This document shows positions 16,331 through 25,157 of a stretch of DNA of 64,000 nucleotides, one piece after another. The DNA comes from Magnetospirillum sp. 15-1 (GTDB lineage Bacteria > Pseudomonadota > Alphaproteobacteria > Rhodospirillales > Magnetospirillaceae), in assembly GCF_900184795.1 (NCBI RefSeq), contig NZ_FXXN01000022.1, forward strand, positions 201,501 through 265,500, given 5' to 3'. How positions within the stretch are numbered: position 1 is the stretch's first letter; every line of letters starts with the position of its first letter. A program made the translations under genes and the position numbers. The notes below the pieces were generated by a model. It made no database searches. It saw only the letters and a program-made list of their open reading frames with translations, and was not told the origin of the DNA.

Positions 16331-17460
16331 GACGTCAGCTCCTTACCGATGACGAGCTTGAGGATTTCGCTGGTGCCTCCCCCGATCAGGGTGAAGCGGA
16401 TGTCGCGCAGATAGCGCTGCACCGGGTATTCCATGGCGAAACCGTAGGAGGCGAGGACACGGGCGGCCTGATCGCAGATCCGCGCGGCGGCCTCGGTGGC
16501 GAACAGCTTGGCCATGGCCGCCTGCTGGGCGTGGGGGCGCCCCGCGTCCCTCGCCCAGGCGGCGTAGCGCACCAGTTGCTCGGCCGCTTCCAGGTCGGTG
16601 GCCATTTCGGCCAGCTTGAACGATACGCCCTGGAAGGCGGCGATGGGCTTGCCGAACTGCTTGCGCTCGGTGGAATAGCGGATCGCCTCGGCCAGGGCGG
16701 CACGGGCGACGCCGTTGGCCATGGCTCCGGTGATGATGCGGATGTCCGAGAGAATCCGGCGCAGATGCCCCTCGCCGTCGCCCACGTCCTTGCTCAGCAT
16801 GTGGGAGTCGGGCACGAAGCATTCGTCGAACGCGACTTCCGAGGTCGGCAAGGCCCACACCCCCATCTTCTCGATGGAGCGGCCGACGGCGAGGCCCGCC
16901 GAGCCCTTCTCCACCAGGAAGATGGTCAGCTTGCGCTCGGCGCCGGCGCGGGCGAACACCGTGAAGAAATCGGCCATGGGCGCCGAGGTGATCCAGGTCT
17001 TCTGGCCGCTGATCTTCCAGCCGCCATCGACCTTGACCGCACTGGTGGCGATGCCCCCCAGGTCCGAGCCGGCATTGGGCTCGGTCATGCAGATGGCGCC
17101 GATCTTCTCGCCCAGCAGGGCGGGGATCAGCAGGCGGCGGTGGATATCCTCGTTGCCCAGCAGCCACAGGAAATTGGTGCCCATCAGCGCCTGCATGGCC
17201 GCCGCCCCGGCCAGGGACAGCGAGCCGCGGGCGATCTCGGCCAGGGCCAGGCAGAAGGTGGACAGGTCCACGCCCGCCCCGCCCACCTCTTCCGGATAGC
17301 GCATGGCGAAGAAGCCCAACTCGCCCAGCTTGGCGAACAGCTCGGCGGGGAACTGGTGGGCCTCGTCCAGCGCGGCGGCCGCCGGAGCCACCTCGCGGTC
17401 GACGAAGCGGGCGAAGGTCTCCTGGATGGCGCGCTGTTCTTCGGTCAGATCGAAATCCAT
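16327..17460 (-). CDS. Acyl-CoA dehydrogenase-like flavoprotein
   Basis: A 377-residue protein of normal length with the family motifs ICMTEPNAGSDLGG near 125, GQKTWITSA near 157, YSTERKQFGKPIA near 275 and GGTSEILKLVIGK near the C-terminus. The usual catalytic Glu of short/medium-chain enzymes (YEGTSE) is Gly here (IGGGTSE), and the alternative helix position used by isovaleryl-CoA dehydrogenase (LER) reads DIR. Either the base lies elsewhere or the enzyme does not carry out a standard alpha,beta-dehydrogenation. It lies between the hydantoinase-type genes and the mutase, with 4-bp overlap to the latter. Confidence 0.82.
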   Translation of the reverse strand: MDFDLTEEQRAIQETFARFVDREVAPAAAALDEAHQFPAELFAKLGELGFFAMRYPEEVGGAGVDLSTFCLALAEIARGSLSLAGAAAMQALMGTNFLWLLGNEDIHRRLLIPALLGEKIGAICMTEPNAGSDLGGIATSAVKVDGGWKISGQKTWITSAPMADFFTVFARAGAERKLTIFLVEKGSAGLAVGRSIEKMGVWALPTSEVAFDECFVPDSHMLSKDVGDGEGHLRRILSDIRIITGAMANGVARAALAEAIRYSTERKQFGKPIAAFQGVSFKLAEMATDLEAAEQLVRYAAWARDAGRPHAQQAAMAKLFATEAAARICDQAARVLASYGFAMEYPVQRYLRDIRFTLIGGGTSEILKLVIGKELTS

Positions 17461-17465
17461 GCCGC

Positions 17466-19142
17466 TCAGCCTTCCCAACCATAGGCGGCCCGTGCCGCCT
17501 GGGGTGAAATGATGCCGTCGCGGACCTCGCGGCCCAGCAACGCCCGGTCGCGCCGGGCCGCCGGGCCATAGCCGCCGCCGCCGCCCGCCAGTTGGCGATA
17601 GACGGTGCCCTTGGGCACGCCGGTGATCAGGTCCTTGTTGCGCGGCACCACGCGGGTGCCGTCGGGATAGGTCAGCTCGATCAGGTTGAGCGTTCCCTCG
17701 CCGCCGCCGAACAGGCCGAAGGCCGGTTCGAAATCGCCGTCGCCGAAGGTCACCAGTTGGGTGTCGTCGGAACCGATGGTGAAGATGGTCTCCACCCCCA
17801 GGCCGCCGCGCCACTGGCCCGGACCGGCCGAGTCGGTGAGGTATTCGTGCTTGACCAGCAGGTGGGGCGTGGTCTGCTCGAACATCTCGTAATCCTGGTC
17901 CAACAGGCCGCCCGAGGCGTCGATCATGCCGATATGGTCGTAGCCGTCGGTGCCGTTCATGGCGCCCGAACCGCCCTTGAGGCCCATGAAGCCGATATCC
18001 ACGTACTTCTCGCCCTTTTCCGGGTCGATGCCGGTGGTCAGCGAGCACAGCAGGTTGTTCCACCCGGCGGTCACCCGGTCGGGAATCACCGGCGCCAGGG
18101 CGCGGATGATGGCGTCGGCATTGGGCGGGCACAGGTGGTTGCCGAAGGTGGTGGCCTTGGGATAGCTGGCGTTGAGGATGGTGCCTTCGGGAATGATGAT
18201 CTCGATGGGCTGGATCATTCCCTCGTTGTGGGGAATGTCGGGATTGACCATCTGCAGCAGGGTCAGCACCGTGGCCGAGGCCGACGAGGTGAAGGTGCCG
18301 TTGACGAAGCCGTCGGTCTGCGGGTCGGTGCGGGTGTAGTCGAAGCGCACCTTGCGGTCCTCGACGATGATGTCGACCCGGATGGTGAACTCGCTGCCCA
18401 CGTGGTGGCCGTCGTAATAGACCTTGCCCTCGCCGGAATAGCGGCCGTTGGGGATCTTGGCGATCTCGGCCTCCATCATGCGCCTTGTCGCCTCGAACAG
18501 CGCCGTCTTGTGGGCCTTGAAGCTGTCCAGGCCGTACTTGGAGAGCAGTTCCAGGAAGCGGCGTTCGCCCACGGTGCAGGCGCCCATCTGGGCGCGCATG
18601 TCGTGCTGGACGATGTCGAGACGGATGTTGGCGAAGATCAGGTCCCAGACGTCCTTACGGAACACGCCCCGGTCATAGATCTTGACCGGCGGGATGCGCA
18701 GCGCCTCCTGCCACACTTCCTTGGCGTTGGGGTTGTAGCCGCCGGGCACGTTACCGCCGATATCGGCCTGATGGCCCTTGACGGCGGTCCAGCCCACCAG
18801 GGTGTCGCCCTGGAAGATGGGCTTGTAGACGGCGACGTCGTTGTTCTGGTTGCCCATGGAGAAGACGTCGTTGTGGAAGATGACGTCGCCGGGGTGAATG
18901 TCGCCCTCGAAGTACTTCAGGATGTACTTGCAGACGGGCGCCAGCGAGAAGGCCAGGATCGGCAGATTCTCGGTCTGCTCCAGCATGTTGCCGTCGGCGT
19001 CGTACAGCCCGGTGACGAAGTCCTTGGCCTCGCACAGGATGGGCGAGCGGGTGGTCTTCTGGACCGAGATGCTCATCTCGTCGGTGATCGACTTGAAGGT
19101 GCGGGCGTAAACCGACAGCAGGATGGGATCGACAGCGGTCAT
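17466..19142 (-). CDS. Hydantoinase B / ketone carboxylase-type subunit
   Basis: The 558-residue protein belongs to the HyuB/oxoprolinase B family (IHPGDVIFHNDVF near 82-94, then GAMNGTDGYDHIGM, and a C-terminal GGGGGYGPAARR). In this family an HyuA and an HyuB subunit together use ATP to hydrolyse cyclic amides (N-methylhydantoin, 5-oxoproline, caprolactam) or to carboxylate ketones (acetone, acetophenone). The HyuA partner starts just upstream with 5 bp between genes. Sequence alone does not separate hydrolase from carboxylase; the neighbouring CoA ligase and thiolase would fit a carboxylase making a beta-keto acid. Confidence 0.85.
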   Translation of the reverse strand: MTAVDPILLSVYARTFKSITDEMSISVQKTTRSPILCEAKDFVTGLYDADGNMLEQTENLPILAFSLAPVCKYILKYFEGDIHPGDVIFHNDVFSMGNQNNDVAVYKPIFQGDTLVGWTAVKGHQADIGGNVPGGYNPNAKEVWQEALRIPPVKIYDRGVFRKDVWDLIFANIRLDIVQHDMRAQMGACTVGERRFLELLSKYGLDSFKAHKTALFEATRRMMEAEIAKIPNGRYSGEGKVYYDGHHVGSEFTIRVDIIVEDRKVRFDYTRTDPQTDGFVNGTFTSSASATVLTLLQMVNPDIPHNEGMIQPIEIIIPEGTILNASYPKATTFGNHLCPPNADAIIRALAPVIPDRVTAGWNNLLCSLTTGIDPEKGEKYVDIGFMGLKGGSGAMNGTDGYDHIGMIDASGGLLDQDYEMFEQTTPHLLVKHEYLTDSAGPGQWRGGLGVETIFTIGSDDTQLVTFGDGDFEPAFGLFGGGEGTLNLIELTYPDGTRVVPRNKDLITGVPKGTVYRQLAGGGGGYGPAARRDRALLGREVRDGIISPQAARAAYGWEG

Positions 19143-19147
19143 GGCGT

Positions 19148-21259
19148 TCAGGCCCCCTTCAGGATGTTGGCCACCAGGTCCTCGCGCCCCTTGCGGTAGA
19201 GCGCGAACGAGCCGGTGCGGTCGCAGACCCCGTCGAACGAGGCCGAGACGAAGATGGCGGTGGTGATTTCCTCGATCATGGCCGGGCCGGCGACCCGGTT
19301 GCCGTGCTTCAGCTTGTGGCCGTCATAGACGGGAACCGAGCGGAAGGCCTTGTCCTCGGGGACGTAGACCATGCGCTCGCCCTTGATGGCCGCCGAGCCG
19401 TCCGGCCCGGCATAGGGCTCGTTGCGGCCCGTGGGCTTGTCGGTGATGCCCACCGCCTGCACCCGCACGTTGATGATCTCGGCCGGGACCTTCTGTTCTT
19501 CCAGCGAGTAGCCGTAGAGCCGGTTGTGCTCGGCATGGAACAGGCGGGTGACGGCGGCGGTGTCGCCCGCCTCGATCAGCGCCAAGGGCACCTCGAACGA
19601 AACCTCGTGGTACTGCTTGAGGTAGCGGCAATCCAGCTTGACGGCGACCCGGCGGCGGTCGGCGGCGATGCGCTCGCTGTCCAGCAGGTCGTCGCCGTCC
19701 TTGGCCATCTCGGCGATCACCGCCTTGAGCTTCGGCCAGTCCAGACCGTCCAGGCGCGACACGAAGGTGCGGACGAAGTCGTGCCGGATGTCGCCCATCA
19801 GCATGCCGTAGGCGCACAGCACCGAGGATTCGCGCGGCACGATCTGGAAGGGCATCTCCAACTCCTCCGAGATCAGGCAGGAATGGATGGGGCCGGCGCC
19901 GCCCGCCACGATCATCGGGAACTCGCGCGGGTCGAAGCCGCGCTTGATGGTGACCTCGCGCACGCCCTGGGCCATGTTGTTGCAGATGATGCGGTACATG
20001 CCCGCCGCCGCCTCGACCACCGACAGGCCCAGCGGCTTGGCGACGTGCTCGGAGATGGCGCGCTCGGCGGCGGCGAGGTCCAGGCTCATGCGGCCGCCGG
20101 CGAAGAAGCCGGGATTGAGGTAGCCCAGCACCAGATTGGCGTCGGTGGAGGTCGGCTTTGTCCCGCCCTTGCCGTAGCAGGCCGGGCCGGGATCGGCGCC
20201 CGCCGATTGCGGCCCCATGCGCAGCATGCCGCCCTCGTCGATCCAGCCGATGGAGCCGCCGCCGGCGCCGATGGTGTGGATGCCCAGCATGGGCAGGGCG
20301 ATGCGGTGCCGCGCGATCTCGCCGTCATTGACCATGACCGGGGCATCGACGGCCATGGAGGCCTCGAAGCTGGTGCCGCCCATATCGGTGGTGATGCAGC
20401 GGTTCTGACCGTGGACGTTGGCATAGGCCAGGCCGGCGCCGGGGCCGCCCGCCGGTCCCGACAGCAGGGTCAGCGCCGACTTCTCGCGTGCCACCTCGGG
20501 CGCCATGACGCCGCCGTTGGACTGGGTGATCAGCAGCAGCCCGTCGAAGCCGATGCCCTTGAGGCGCCCGGTCAACTGGTCGAGATAGCGGCTGAGCTTG
20601 GGTCCCACATAGGAGTTGAGCGCCGTGGTGCTGATGCGGTCGTAGAAGCGGATGGACGGCAGCAGGTCGGAGGAAACGGTCAGGTACGCCTCGGGCAGGT
20701 GTTTGCGCACCAGTTCCGCCGCCTGGCGCTCGTGGGCCGGGTTGGCGAAGGCGTTCATGAAGCAGATGGCCACCGCCTCGACGCCTTCGCGCCGGAACAG
20801 CGCGATGGCGGCTTCGACGTCGGCTATGGCCAGGGGAGCCACTTCCCGCCCCGCCCGGTCCATGCGTCCGCCGGTTCCGACGCGCAGATAGCGTTCCACC
20901 AGCGGCGGCACGTTGGTGTAGCGGTTGTTGTACTGCTCCTCGCGGATGCCTCGGCGCATCTCCAGGGCGTCGCGCACCCCTTCGGTGGTGATCAGCCCGC
21001 ACTTGGCCCCGGTATGGGTCAGGGTGGCGTTGGTGGTCACCGTGGTACCGTGGACGATGGTGTCGACGCTGCGGATATACTCGGCCAGCGCCATGGCCGG
21101 CTTGCGGCTGGCGGCGATCTCCTCCAGGCCGGTAAGCACCGCGATGGACGGGTCGTGGGGGGTGGACAGGACCTTGTGAATCCTCGGCTCGCACCCGGCC
21201 TCGGCGACAAAGAAGTCGGTGAAGGTGCCGCCGACGTCGATACCGATCTTGGTGGTCAT
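19148..21259 (-). CDS. Hydantoinase A / ketone carboxylase-type ATPase subunit
   Basis: A 703-residue HyuA-family protein with the actin-like ATPase phosphate motif GIDVGGTFTDFF at residues 5-16, TTVTTNATLTHTGAKCGLI near 80, DMGGTSFEASM near 290 and GAGGGSIGWIDEGG near 325. It forms the ATP-using half of the enzyme with the downstream HyuB. Length is close to acetone carboxylase and N-methylhydantoinase A subunits (about 690-720). A third small subunit, present in acetone carboxylase, is not found next to it, which makes a hydantoinase or an acetophenone-carboxylase-like composition more likely than acetone carboxylase. Confidence 0.85.
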   Translation of the reverse strand: MTTKIGIDVGGTFTDFFVAEAGCEPRIHKVLSTPHDPSIAVLTGLEEIAASRKPAMALAEYIRSVDTIVHGTTVTTNATLTHTGAKCGLITTEGVRDALEMRRGIREEQYNNRYTNVPPLVERYLRVGTGGRMDRAGREVAPLAIADVEAAIALFRREGVEAVAICFMNAFANPAHERQAAELVRKHLPEAYLTVSSDLLPSIRFYDRISTTALNSYVGPKLSRYLDQLTGRLKGIGFDGLLLITQSNGGVMAPEVAREKSALTLLSGPAGGPGAGLAYANVHGQNRCITTDMGGTSFEASMAVDAPVMVNDGEIARHRIALPMLGIHTIGAGGGSIGWIDEGGMLRMGPQSAGADPGPACYGKGGTKPTSTDANLVLGYLNPGFFAGGRMSLDLAAAERAISEHVAKPLGLSVVEAAAGMYRIICNNMAQGVREVTIKRGFDPREFPMIVAGGAGPIHSCLISEELEMPFQIVPRESSVLCAYGMLMGDIRHDFVRTFVSRLDGLDWPKLKAVIAEMAKDGDDLLDSERIAADRRRVAVKLDCRYLKQYHEVSFEVPLALIEAGDTAAVTRLFHAEHNRLYGYSLEEQKVPAEIINVRVQAVGITDKPTGRNEPYAGPDGSAAIKGERMVYVPEDKAFRSVPVYDGHKLKHGNRVAGPAMIEEITTAIFVSASFDGVCDRTGSFALYRKGREDLVANILKGA

Positions 21260-21294
21260 GGGAACGGGTCTCCGTGCTCAGATGGAGGAGGGGC

Positions 21295-22818
21295 TTAGGT
21301 GGAGGAGGGCGGCGTCTGCCGCGCCAGCTTGCGGATGTCGGCCTTGACCAGCTTGCCGATGCTGGTGCGGGGCAAATGGTCGGTGAAGATCACGGCGCGC
21401 GGGTGCTTGTAGCGGGCCACCTTGTCGCGGAAGAGGGCCATGACCCCCTCCTCGGTCAGGCGGGTACCCGGCCGGGGCACCACCACGGCCACCGGAATTT
21501 CACCCCAGCGCTCGTCGGGACGGCCGACCACGGCGGCCTCCTCGATGTCGGGGCATTCGGCCAGGATGGCTTCCAGGGCGGCGGGGAAGATGTTCTCGCC
21601 GCCCGAGATGATCATTTCCTTCTTGCGGTCGTCGATGATCAGGAAGCCGTTGTCGTCCAGGTGGCCGATATCGCCGGTGGCGAACCAGCCGTCCTTCAGC
21701 GCCGCGCGGGTGGCCGCCTCGTCGCGCCAGTAGCCGATCATGATGTTGCGGCCCTTGATCAGCACCTCGCCCGACCGGCCGGACGGCACGTCGTTGCCTT
21801 CGCCGTCCACCAGCCGCATCTCGCAATGGACGGCGCAGTGACCGGCGACGCCGACCCTGCCGCTGTCGGCGACACGCTGGAACACCGCCACCGGGCCGGT
21901 CTCGGTCGAGCCGAAGATCTGGATCACCGGAATGCCGCGCGCCTGGATGGTGCGCACCAGCCCGGCGGGGATGATGGTCGAGCCGGTGGTGATGCAGCGC
22001 AGGGCGGACAGGTCGGCACTGCCCCAGTCCGGCTCGGCCAGCAACAGGTCTAGCTGGGTGGGGACCAGCACCGCCAGGGTGATGCGCTCGTCCACCAGGG
22101 TGGCGAGCGTGGTGGCGGCGTCGAAGCGGCGGTGCAGGGTGACGGTGGCCCCGGCATGCAGCGCCGGCATGGTCTGGATGTTCAGCCCGCCCACATGGAA
22201 GATGGGCAGGGTGGTCAGCACCCGGTCCTGGCTGGTCAGGTCGTGCATCTGGGTGCTGTTGATGGCGTTCCACAGCATGCCGTCCTGGGTGTGGACGGCG
22301 CCCTTGGGCTGGCCGGTGGTGCCCGAGGTGTAGCACAGCAGCAGCGGGTCCTCGTAGCGGCCCTCGCCGCCGCCCAGCAGCGGCGCGGCCTCGACCATGG
22401 CGTCCCAGTCCAGCCAGCCCGAGCGCGGACCGCCGGTGCAGGCCAGCCGGGGGCCGGTGATCACCACCCGCTTGGCGGCGATGGCGTCGGCGAATTCGGG
22501 CTCGACCACCAGCAGGGACGGCTCGGAATCGGCCATCAGCGCCAGATGCTCCACCGGGGTGAGGCGCCAGTTGAGCGGCGTGAAGATGGCGCCGATCCGG
22601 GCGCAGGCGAACAGCAGGGCGATGCTTTCGGCGTTGTTGAGGCCCAGCCACGCCACCCGCTCGCCGCGCCGGATGCCCAGCGTCGCCGACAGGGCGCCGC
22701 TGATGCGGGCGATATGGCGGGCGAGGCCGCCATAGGTCAGCTCGGCGCCTTCATAGCGGAGCGCCGGCTTGTCGGCGGCGAAGCCCGCCCAGCGCTCGAT
22801 CCAATCGGACAGATTCAT
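21295..22818 (-). CDS. AMP-forming acyl-CoA ligase
   Basis: A 507-residue ANL-superfamily enzyme: P-loop-like LLCYTSGTTGQPKG near 165, QIFGSTETG near 305, TGDIGHLDDNGFL near 380, GGENIFPAALE near 410 and the catalytic Lys in RTSIGKLVKADIR near 490. It attaches CoA to a free acid with AMP release. ATG 22818 is chosen because GGGAAG lies 6 bp before it; a GTG at 22833 is possible. The gene sits between the thiolase and HyuA genes, so a beta-keto or cyclic acid is a reasonable substrate. FadD13-like enzymes are the closest type I can name. Confidence 0.85.
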   Translation of the reverse strand: MNLSDWIERWAGFAADKPALRYEGAELTYGGLARHIARISGALSATLGIRRGERVAWLGLNNAESIALLFACARIGAIFTPLNWRLTPVEHLALMADSEPSLLVVEPEFADAIAAKRVVITGPRLACTGGPRSGWLDWDAMVEAAPLLGGGEGRYEDPLLLCYTSGTTGQPKGAVHTQDGMLWNAINSTQMHDLTSQDRVLTTLPIFHVGGLNIQTMPALHAGATVTLHRRFDAATTLATLVDERITLAVLVPTQLDLLLAEPDWGSADLSALRCITTGSTIIPAGLVRTIQARGIPVIQIFGSTETGPVAVFQRVADSGRVGVAGHCAVHCEMRLVDGEGNDVPSGRSGEVLIKGRNIMIGYWRDEAATRAALKDGWFATGDIGHLDDNGFLIIDDRKKEMIISGGENIFPAALEAILAECPDIEEAAVVGRPDERWGEIPVAVVVPRPGTRLTEEGVMALFRDKVARYKHPRAVIFTDHLPRTSIGKLVKADIRKLARQTPPSST

Positions 22819-22839
22819 CGTCGTGCTTCCCACTTGCGG

Positions 22840-24051
22840 TCAGGCCGGACGTTCATCGACCAGGATCACCACGGCCATGGCGGTGTCGCCGGCGGCGCAG
22901 CCGCTGAACAGGCCATAGCCGCCGCCCCGGATCACCAGTTCCTCGATCAGCTCGATCACGCCCCTGGTTCCCATGGGCGCCTGGGGGTGCCCCCAGACCA
23001 GCGACGAGCCGTAATTGTTGAGGTCGGCCACCTTGGTGCCGGTTTCCTCGGCAAAGACGATGTCGTTGACCGTGAAGGGATTGTGCAGCTTGACCGCCTT
23101 GACCTTGTCGATGCCGATGCCGGCCTGCTCCAGGGCGCGCTTGGCCGCCGGGACGGTGGCGCGGGGCATGAAGGCGGGCTCGACCCTTTCCAGGCCGAAG
23201 CCCTTCAGCCGCACCCGGATCTTGGGGTCGCGGGACAGCTCCCGGGCCTTGCCGGGGGTGGCGACGATCAGGCAGGCGTTGCCGTCGGCCGGATGGGTCT
23301 GGGCGCCGAAGGTCACGGTGCCGCCCTCCATCACCGGCTTCAGGGCCGCCAGCCCCTCCGGAGTCGAGCGGGTGACGCCCTCGTCGGCCGCCATGACCGA
23401 GGCGGTCTTGCGGAAATTGGGGGTGGGAACCTGGAAGGGCAGGGTCATGAAGCGCTTGAGAAAGGCGCAATCGTCGGCCAGGGCGGCGGCGTACTGCGCC
23501 TCGCGGAGCAGCACCACCTCGTGCTGACGTCCGGTGTCGATCTTGTAGCGGGCGGCGACGTTCTCGGCGGTGGTCAGCATGGACTTGGCCGTGAACGGAT
23601 CGTACGAGAAATTCTGCATCACCCAATCCTCGGCGGTGCCGGTGCCGCCGGCTCCGCCGGGATCGGGGTAATAGAGGTGCGGCCCGTTGGAGGTGCGGTC
23701 GCAGGTGGCCGACAGGGCCACGGTGGCCAGACCGGCCTGAATCTCCGTCGCCGCCGTCAGCAGGCAGCGCACGCCGGTGGCGCAGGCCTGTGACACGGCG
23801 GGGCCGCCGGCCTGGGGCGCGCCGATCATGCCCATCAGCCAGGGCGCGCCGTAAAAGCAGTGCTTCTGCGGCACCGAGGTGCCCAGCACCCCGAAATCGA
23901 ACATGGCGGCCGGAATGTCGCGCCGGGCCAGCTCGGCCTTGGCGACGTGGGCGGCGAATTCGATGGAATGGAGGCGTGCCAGACTGCCCATCCACTTGGC
24001 GAAGGGGGTGGACCAGTAACAGCCGTAGGGAATCTCGGCGAGATAGGCCAT
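22840..24051 (-). CDS. Thiolase-family acyltransferase
   Basis: The 403-residue protein has the thiolase layout with nucleophile Cys90 in SQACATGVRC, a HNPFTVND motif at the place of the usual NEAF, GHPQAPMGTRG (His) near 355 and the second Cys in SGCAAGDTA near 385. The catalytic Cys-His-Cys set is intact, so thiolytic cleavage or condensation is possible. The variant motifs place it among the less studied acetyl-CoA acetyltransferase-like proteins rather than canonical beta-ketothiolases. It follows the two MaoC-type genes and precedes the ligase gene. Confidence 0.82.
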   Translation of the reverse strand: MAYLAEIPYGCYWSTPFAKWMGSLARLHSIEFAAHVAKAELARRDIPAAMFDFGVLGTSVPQKHCFYGAPWLMGMIGAPQAGGPAVSQACATGVRCLLTAATEIQAGLATVALSATCDRTSNGPHLYYPDPGGAGGTGTAEDWVMQNFSYDPFTAKSMLTTAENVAARYKIDTGRQHEVVLLREAQYAAALADDCAFLKRFMTLPFQVPTPNFRKTASVMAADEGVTRSTPEGLAALKPVMEGGTVTFGAQTHPADGNACLIVATPGKARELSRDPKIRVRLKGFGLERVEPAFMPRATVPAAKRALEQAGIGIDKVKAVKLHNPFTVNDIVFAEETGTKVADLNNYGSSLVWGHPQAPMGTRGVIELIEELVIRGGGYGLFSGCAAGDTAMAVVILVDERPA

Positions 24052-24063
24052 GGGGGCGCGCTC

Positions 24064-24483
24064 CTAGGCGGGCAGGGCGATACGGGCCGAACCGGCCAGG
24101 GTCTGCTTGCCGTCCTGGTTGACGGCGGACAGGTCGAGATCGACCACCTTCTCGCCGTTTTCCTCCGTCTTGGCGGTGACCACTCCCTTGCAGGTGATGG
24201 TATCGCCGGGGAAGGCCATGGCGGTGAAGCGGGCCGAGAACGACCGGATGGCCGATTGCGGCACCCAGCCGGTCAGCACCTGTCCCAGGAAGGCCATGGA
24301 CAGCATGCCGTGGGCGATGACGCCCGGCAGCCCGCCCGAACGGGCCTGCTCGTCGTCGAGGTGGATGGGGTTGTGATCGCCCGAGGCCCCGGCGAACAGG
24401 GCCAGCTGGGTGCGGTCGATGGGCGGCTTGGCGAGGTCGGGGATACTGTCCCCCACCGCGATGTCGGCGAAGCGGATGGTCAT
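24064..24483 (-). CDS. MaoC-type enoyl-CoA hydratase
   Basis: A 139-residue hot-dog protein with the hydratase-2 motif GASGDHNPIHLDD; Asp36 and His41 are the catalytic pair of R-specific hydratases. It is the catalytic member of a pair with the next gene upstream, whose motif is altered. Such pairs form heteromeric hydratases, as in steroid side-chain degradation (ChsH1/ChsH2). It would hydrate an enoyl-CoA to the 3-hydroxyacyl-CoA used by the SDR and thiolase. Confidence 0.85.
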   Translation of the reverse strand: MTIRFADIAVGDSIPDLAKPPIDRTQLALFAGASGDHNPIHLDDEQARSGGLPGVIAHGMLSMAFLGQVLTGWVPQSAIRSFSARFTAMAFPGDTITCKGVVTAKTEENGEKVVDLDLSAVNQDGKQTLAGSARIALPA

Positions 24484-24493
24484 GGTCCCCTCC

Positions 24494-24937
24494 CTAACCC
24501 TGGCGGACGATTATTACGGTCCGTAAATTCGCCACCGGCCGTGTGTGCTGATTTTTCAGCAGCGTTTCGGTGACGATGAAGCGCATGGCGCCGCCCTTCT
24601 TCTCGAAGGTCTCGACCACCCGCTGCACGCCGGTGACGGTGTCGCCGGCACAGATGGGTTCGATGTAGTCGAAGATCTGCTCGCCATGCATGGAGCGGGT
24701 CTTGTCCACCCCCAGATCCTCGAGGACCTTGAAGGGCTGCTCGGCATCCATGGCGATGGAGAAGGCGAAGGTCGGCGGCGCCGGAAGCGAGGCGTAGCCA
24801 GCCTTCCGCGCCGCATCATCGTCTAGGTAGATGGGGTTGGACTCGCCGATGGCCTTGGCGAAAAGCCGCAGACGGCCCTTCTCCACATCGACGGTGAACG
24901 GGGCATATACTTTGCCTACAAGCTCGTCGGCTTTCAC
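24494..24937 (-). CDS. MaoC N-terminal-like (FAS1-type dehydratase) protein
   Basis: The 147-residue protein is a hot-dog domain (VYAPFTVDVEKGRLRLFAKA, ESNPIYLDD near 35, PPTFAF near 55). The hydratase Asp is Glu and the His is Tyr in ESNPIY, so it is probably the non-catalytic, substrate-shaping half of a heterodimer with the neighbouring MaoC protein 10 bp downstream. It is the first gene of the long minus-strand operon, starting about 110 bp from the TetR operators. Confidence 0.8.
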   Translation of the reverse strand: MKADELVGKVYAPFTVDVEKGRLRLFAKAIGESNPIYLDDDAARKAGYASLPAPPTFAFSIAMDAEQPFKVLEDLGVDKTRSMHGEQIFDYIEPICAGDTVTGVQRVVETFEKKGGAMRFIVTETLLKNQHTRPVANLRTVIIVRQG

Positions 24938-25047
24938 GGCGGATCCTCCCTCTGTTCATGACGGCCGCCACGGATGTTTCCTCCGATTTCATCGCCGCCG
25001 GAATAGGCCCGATCAGCGTGCTGCCGTTGTTTGAACGCTAAAAGAAT

Positions 25048-25063
25048 TTTACAGCCCCGTAAA
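25048..25063. promoter_or_regulatory. Candidate TetR operator 1
   Basis: TTTAC-AGCCCC-GTAAA is a perfect inverted repeat with a 6-bp spacer, in the divergent region between the catabolic operon (starting 24937, minus) and the tetR gene (25158, plus). Confidence 0.65.
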
Positions 25064-25068
25064 TAGGA

Positions 25069-25088
25069 TTTTTACGTCCCTGTAAAAA
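25069..25088. promoter_or_regulatory. Candidate TetR operator 2
   Basis: TTTTTAC-GTCCCT-GTAAAAA is a perfect inverted repeat with the same TTTAC-N6-GTAAA core as operator 1. The two centres are 23 bp apart, about two helical turns, so two dimers could bind on one face of the DNA. Confidence 0.7.
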
Positions 25089-25157
25089 ATTCCATTGTGC
25101 GGTGCGGTGCTTCGCGATAGGGTCTGACCTCGGGCAATGCGTTAGGAATGGGTAGGA

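Noticed and set aside
24511-24523. Palindrome TTACGG-T-CCGTAA as a third TetR operator
   Set aside because: It lies inside the 3' end of a coding region and its half-sites are spaced by 5 rather than 6 bases.
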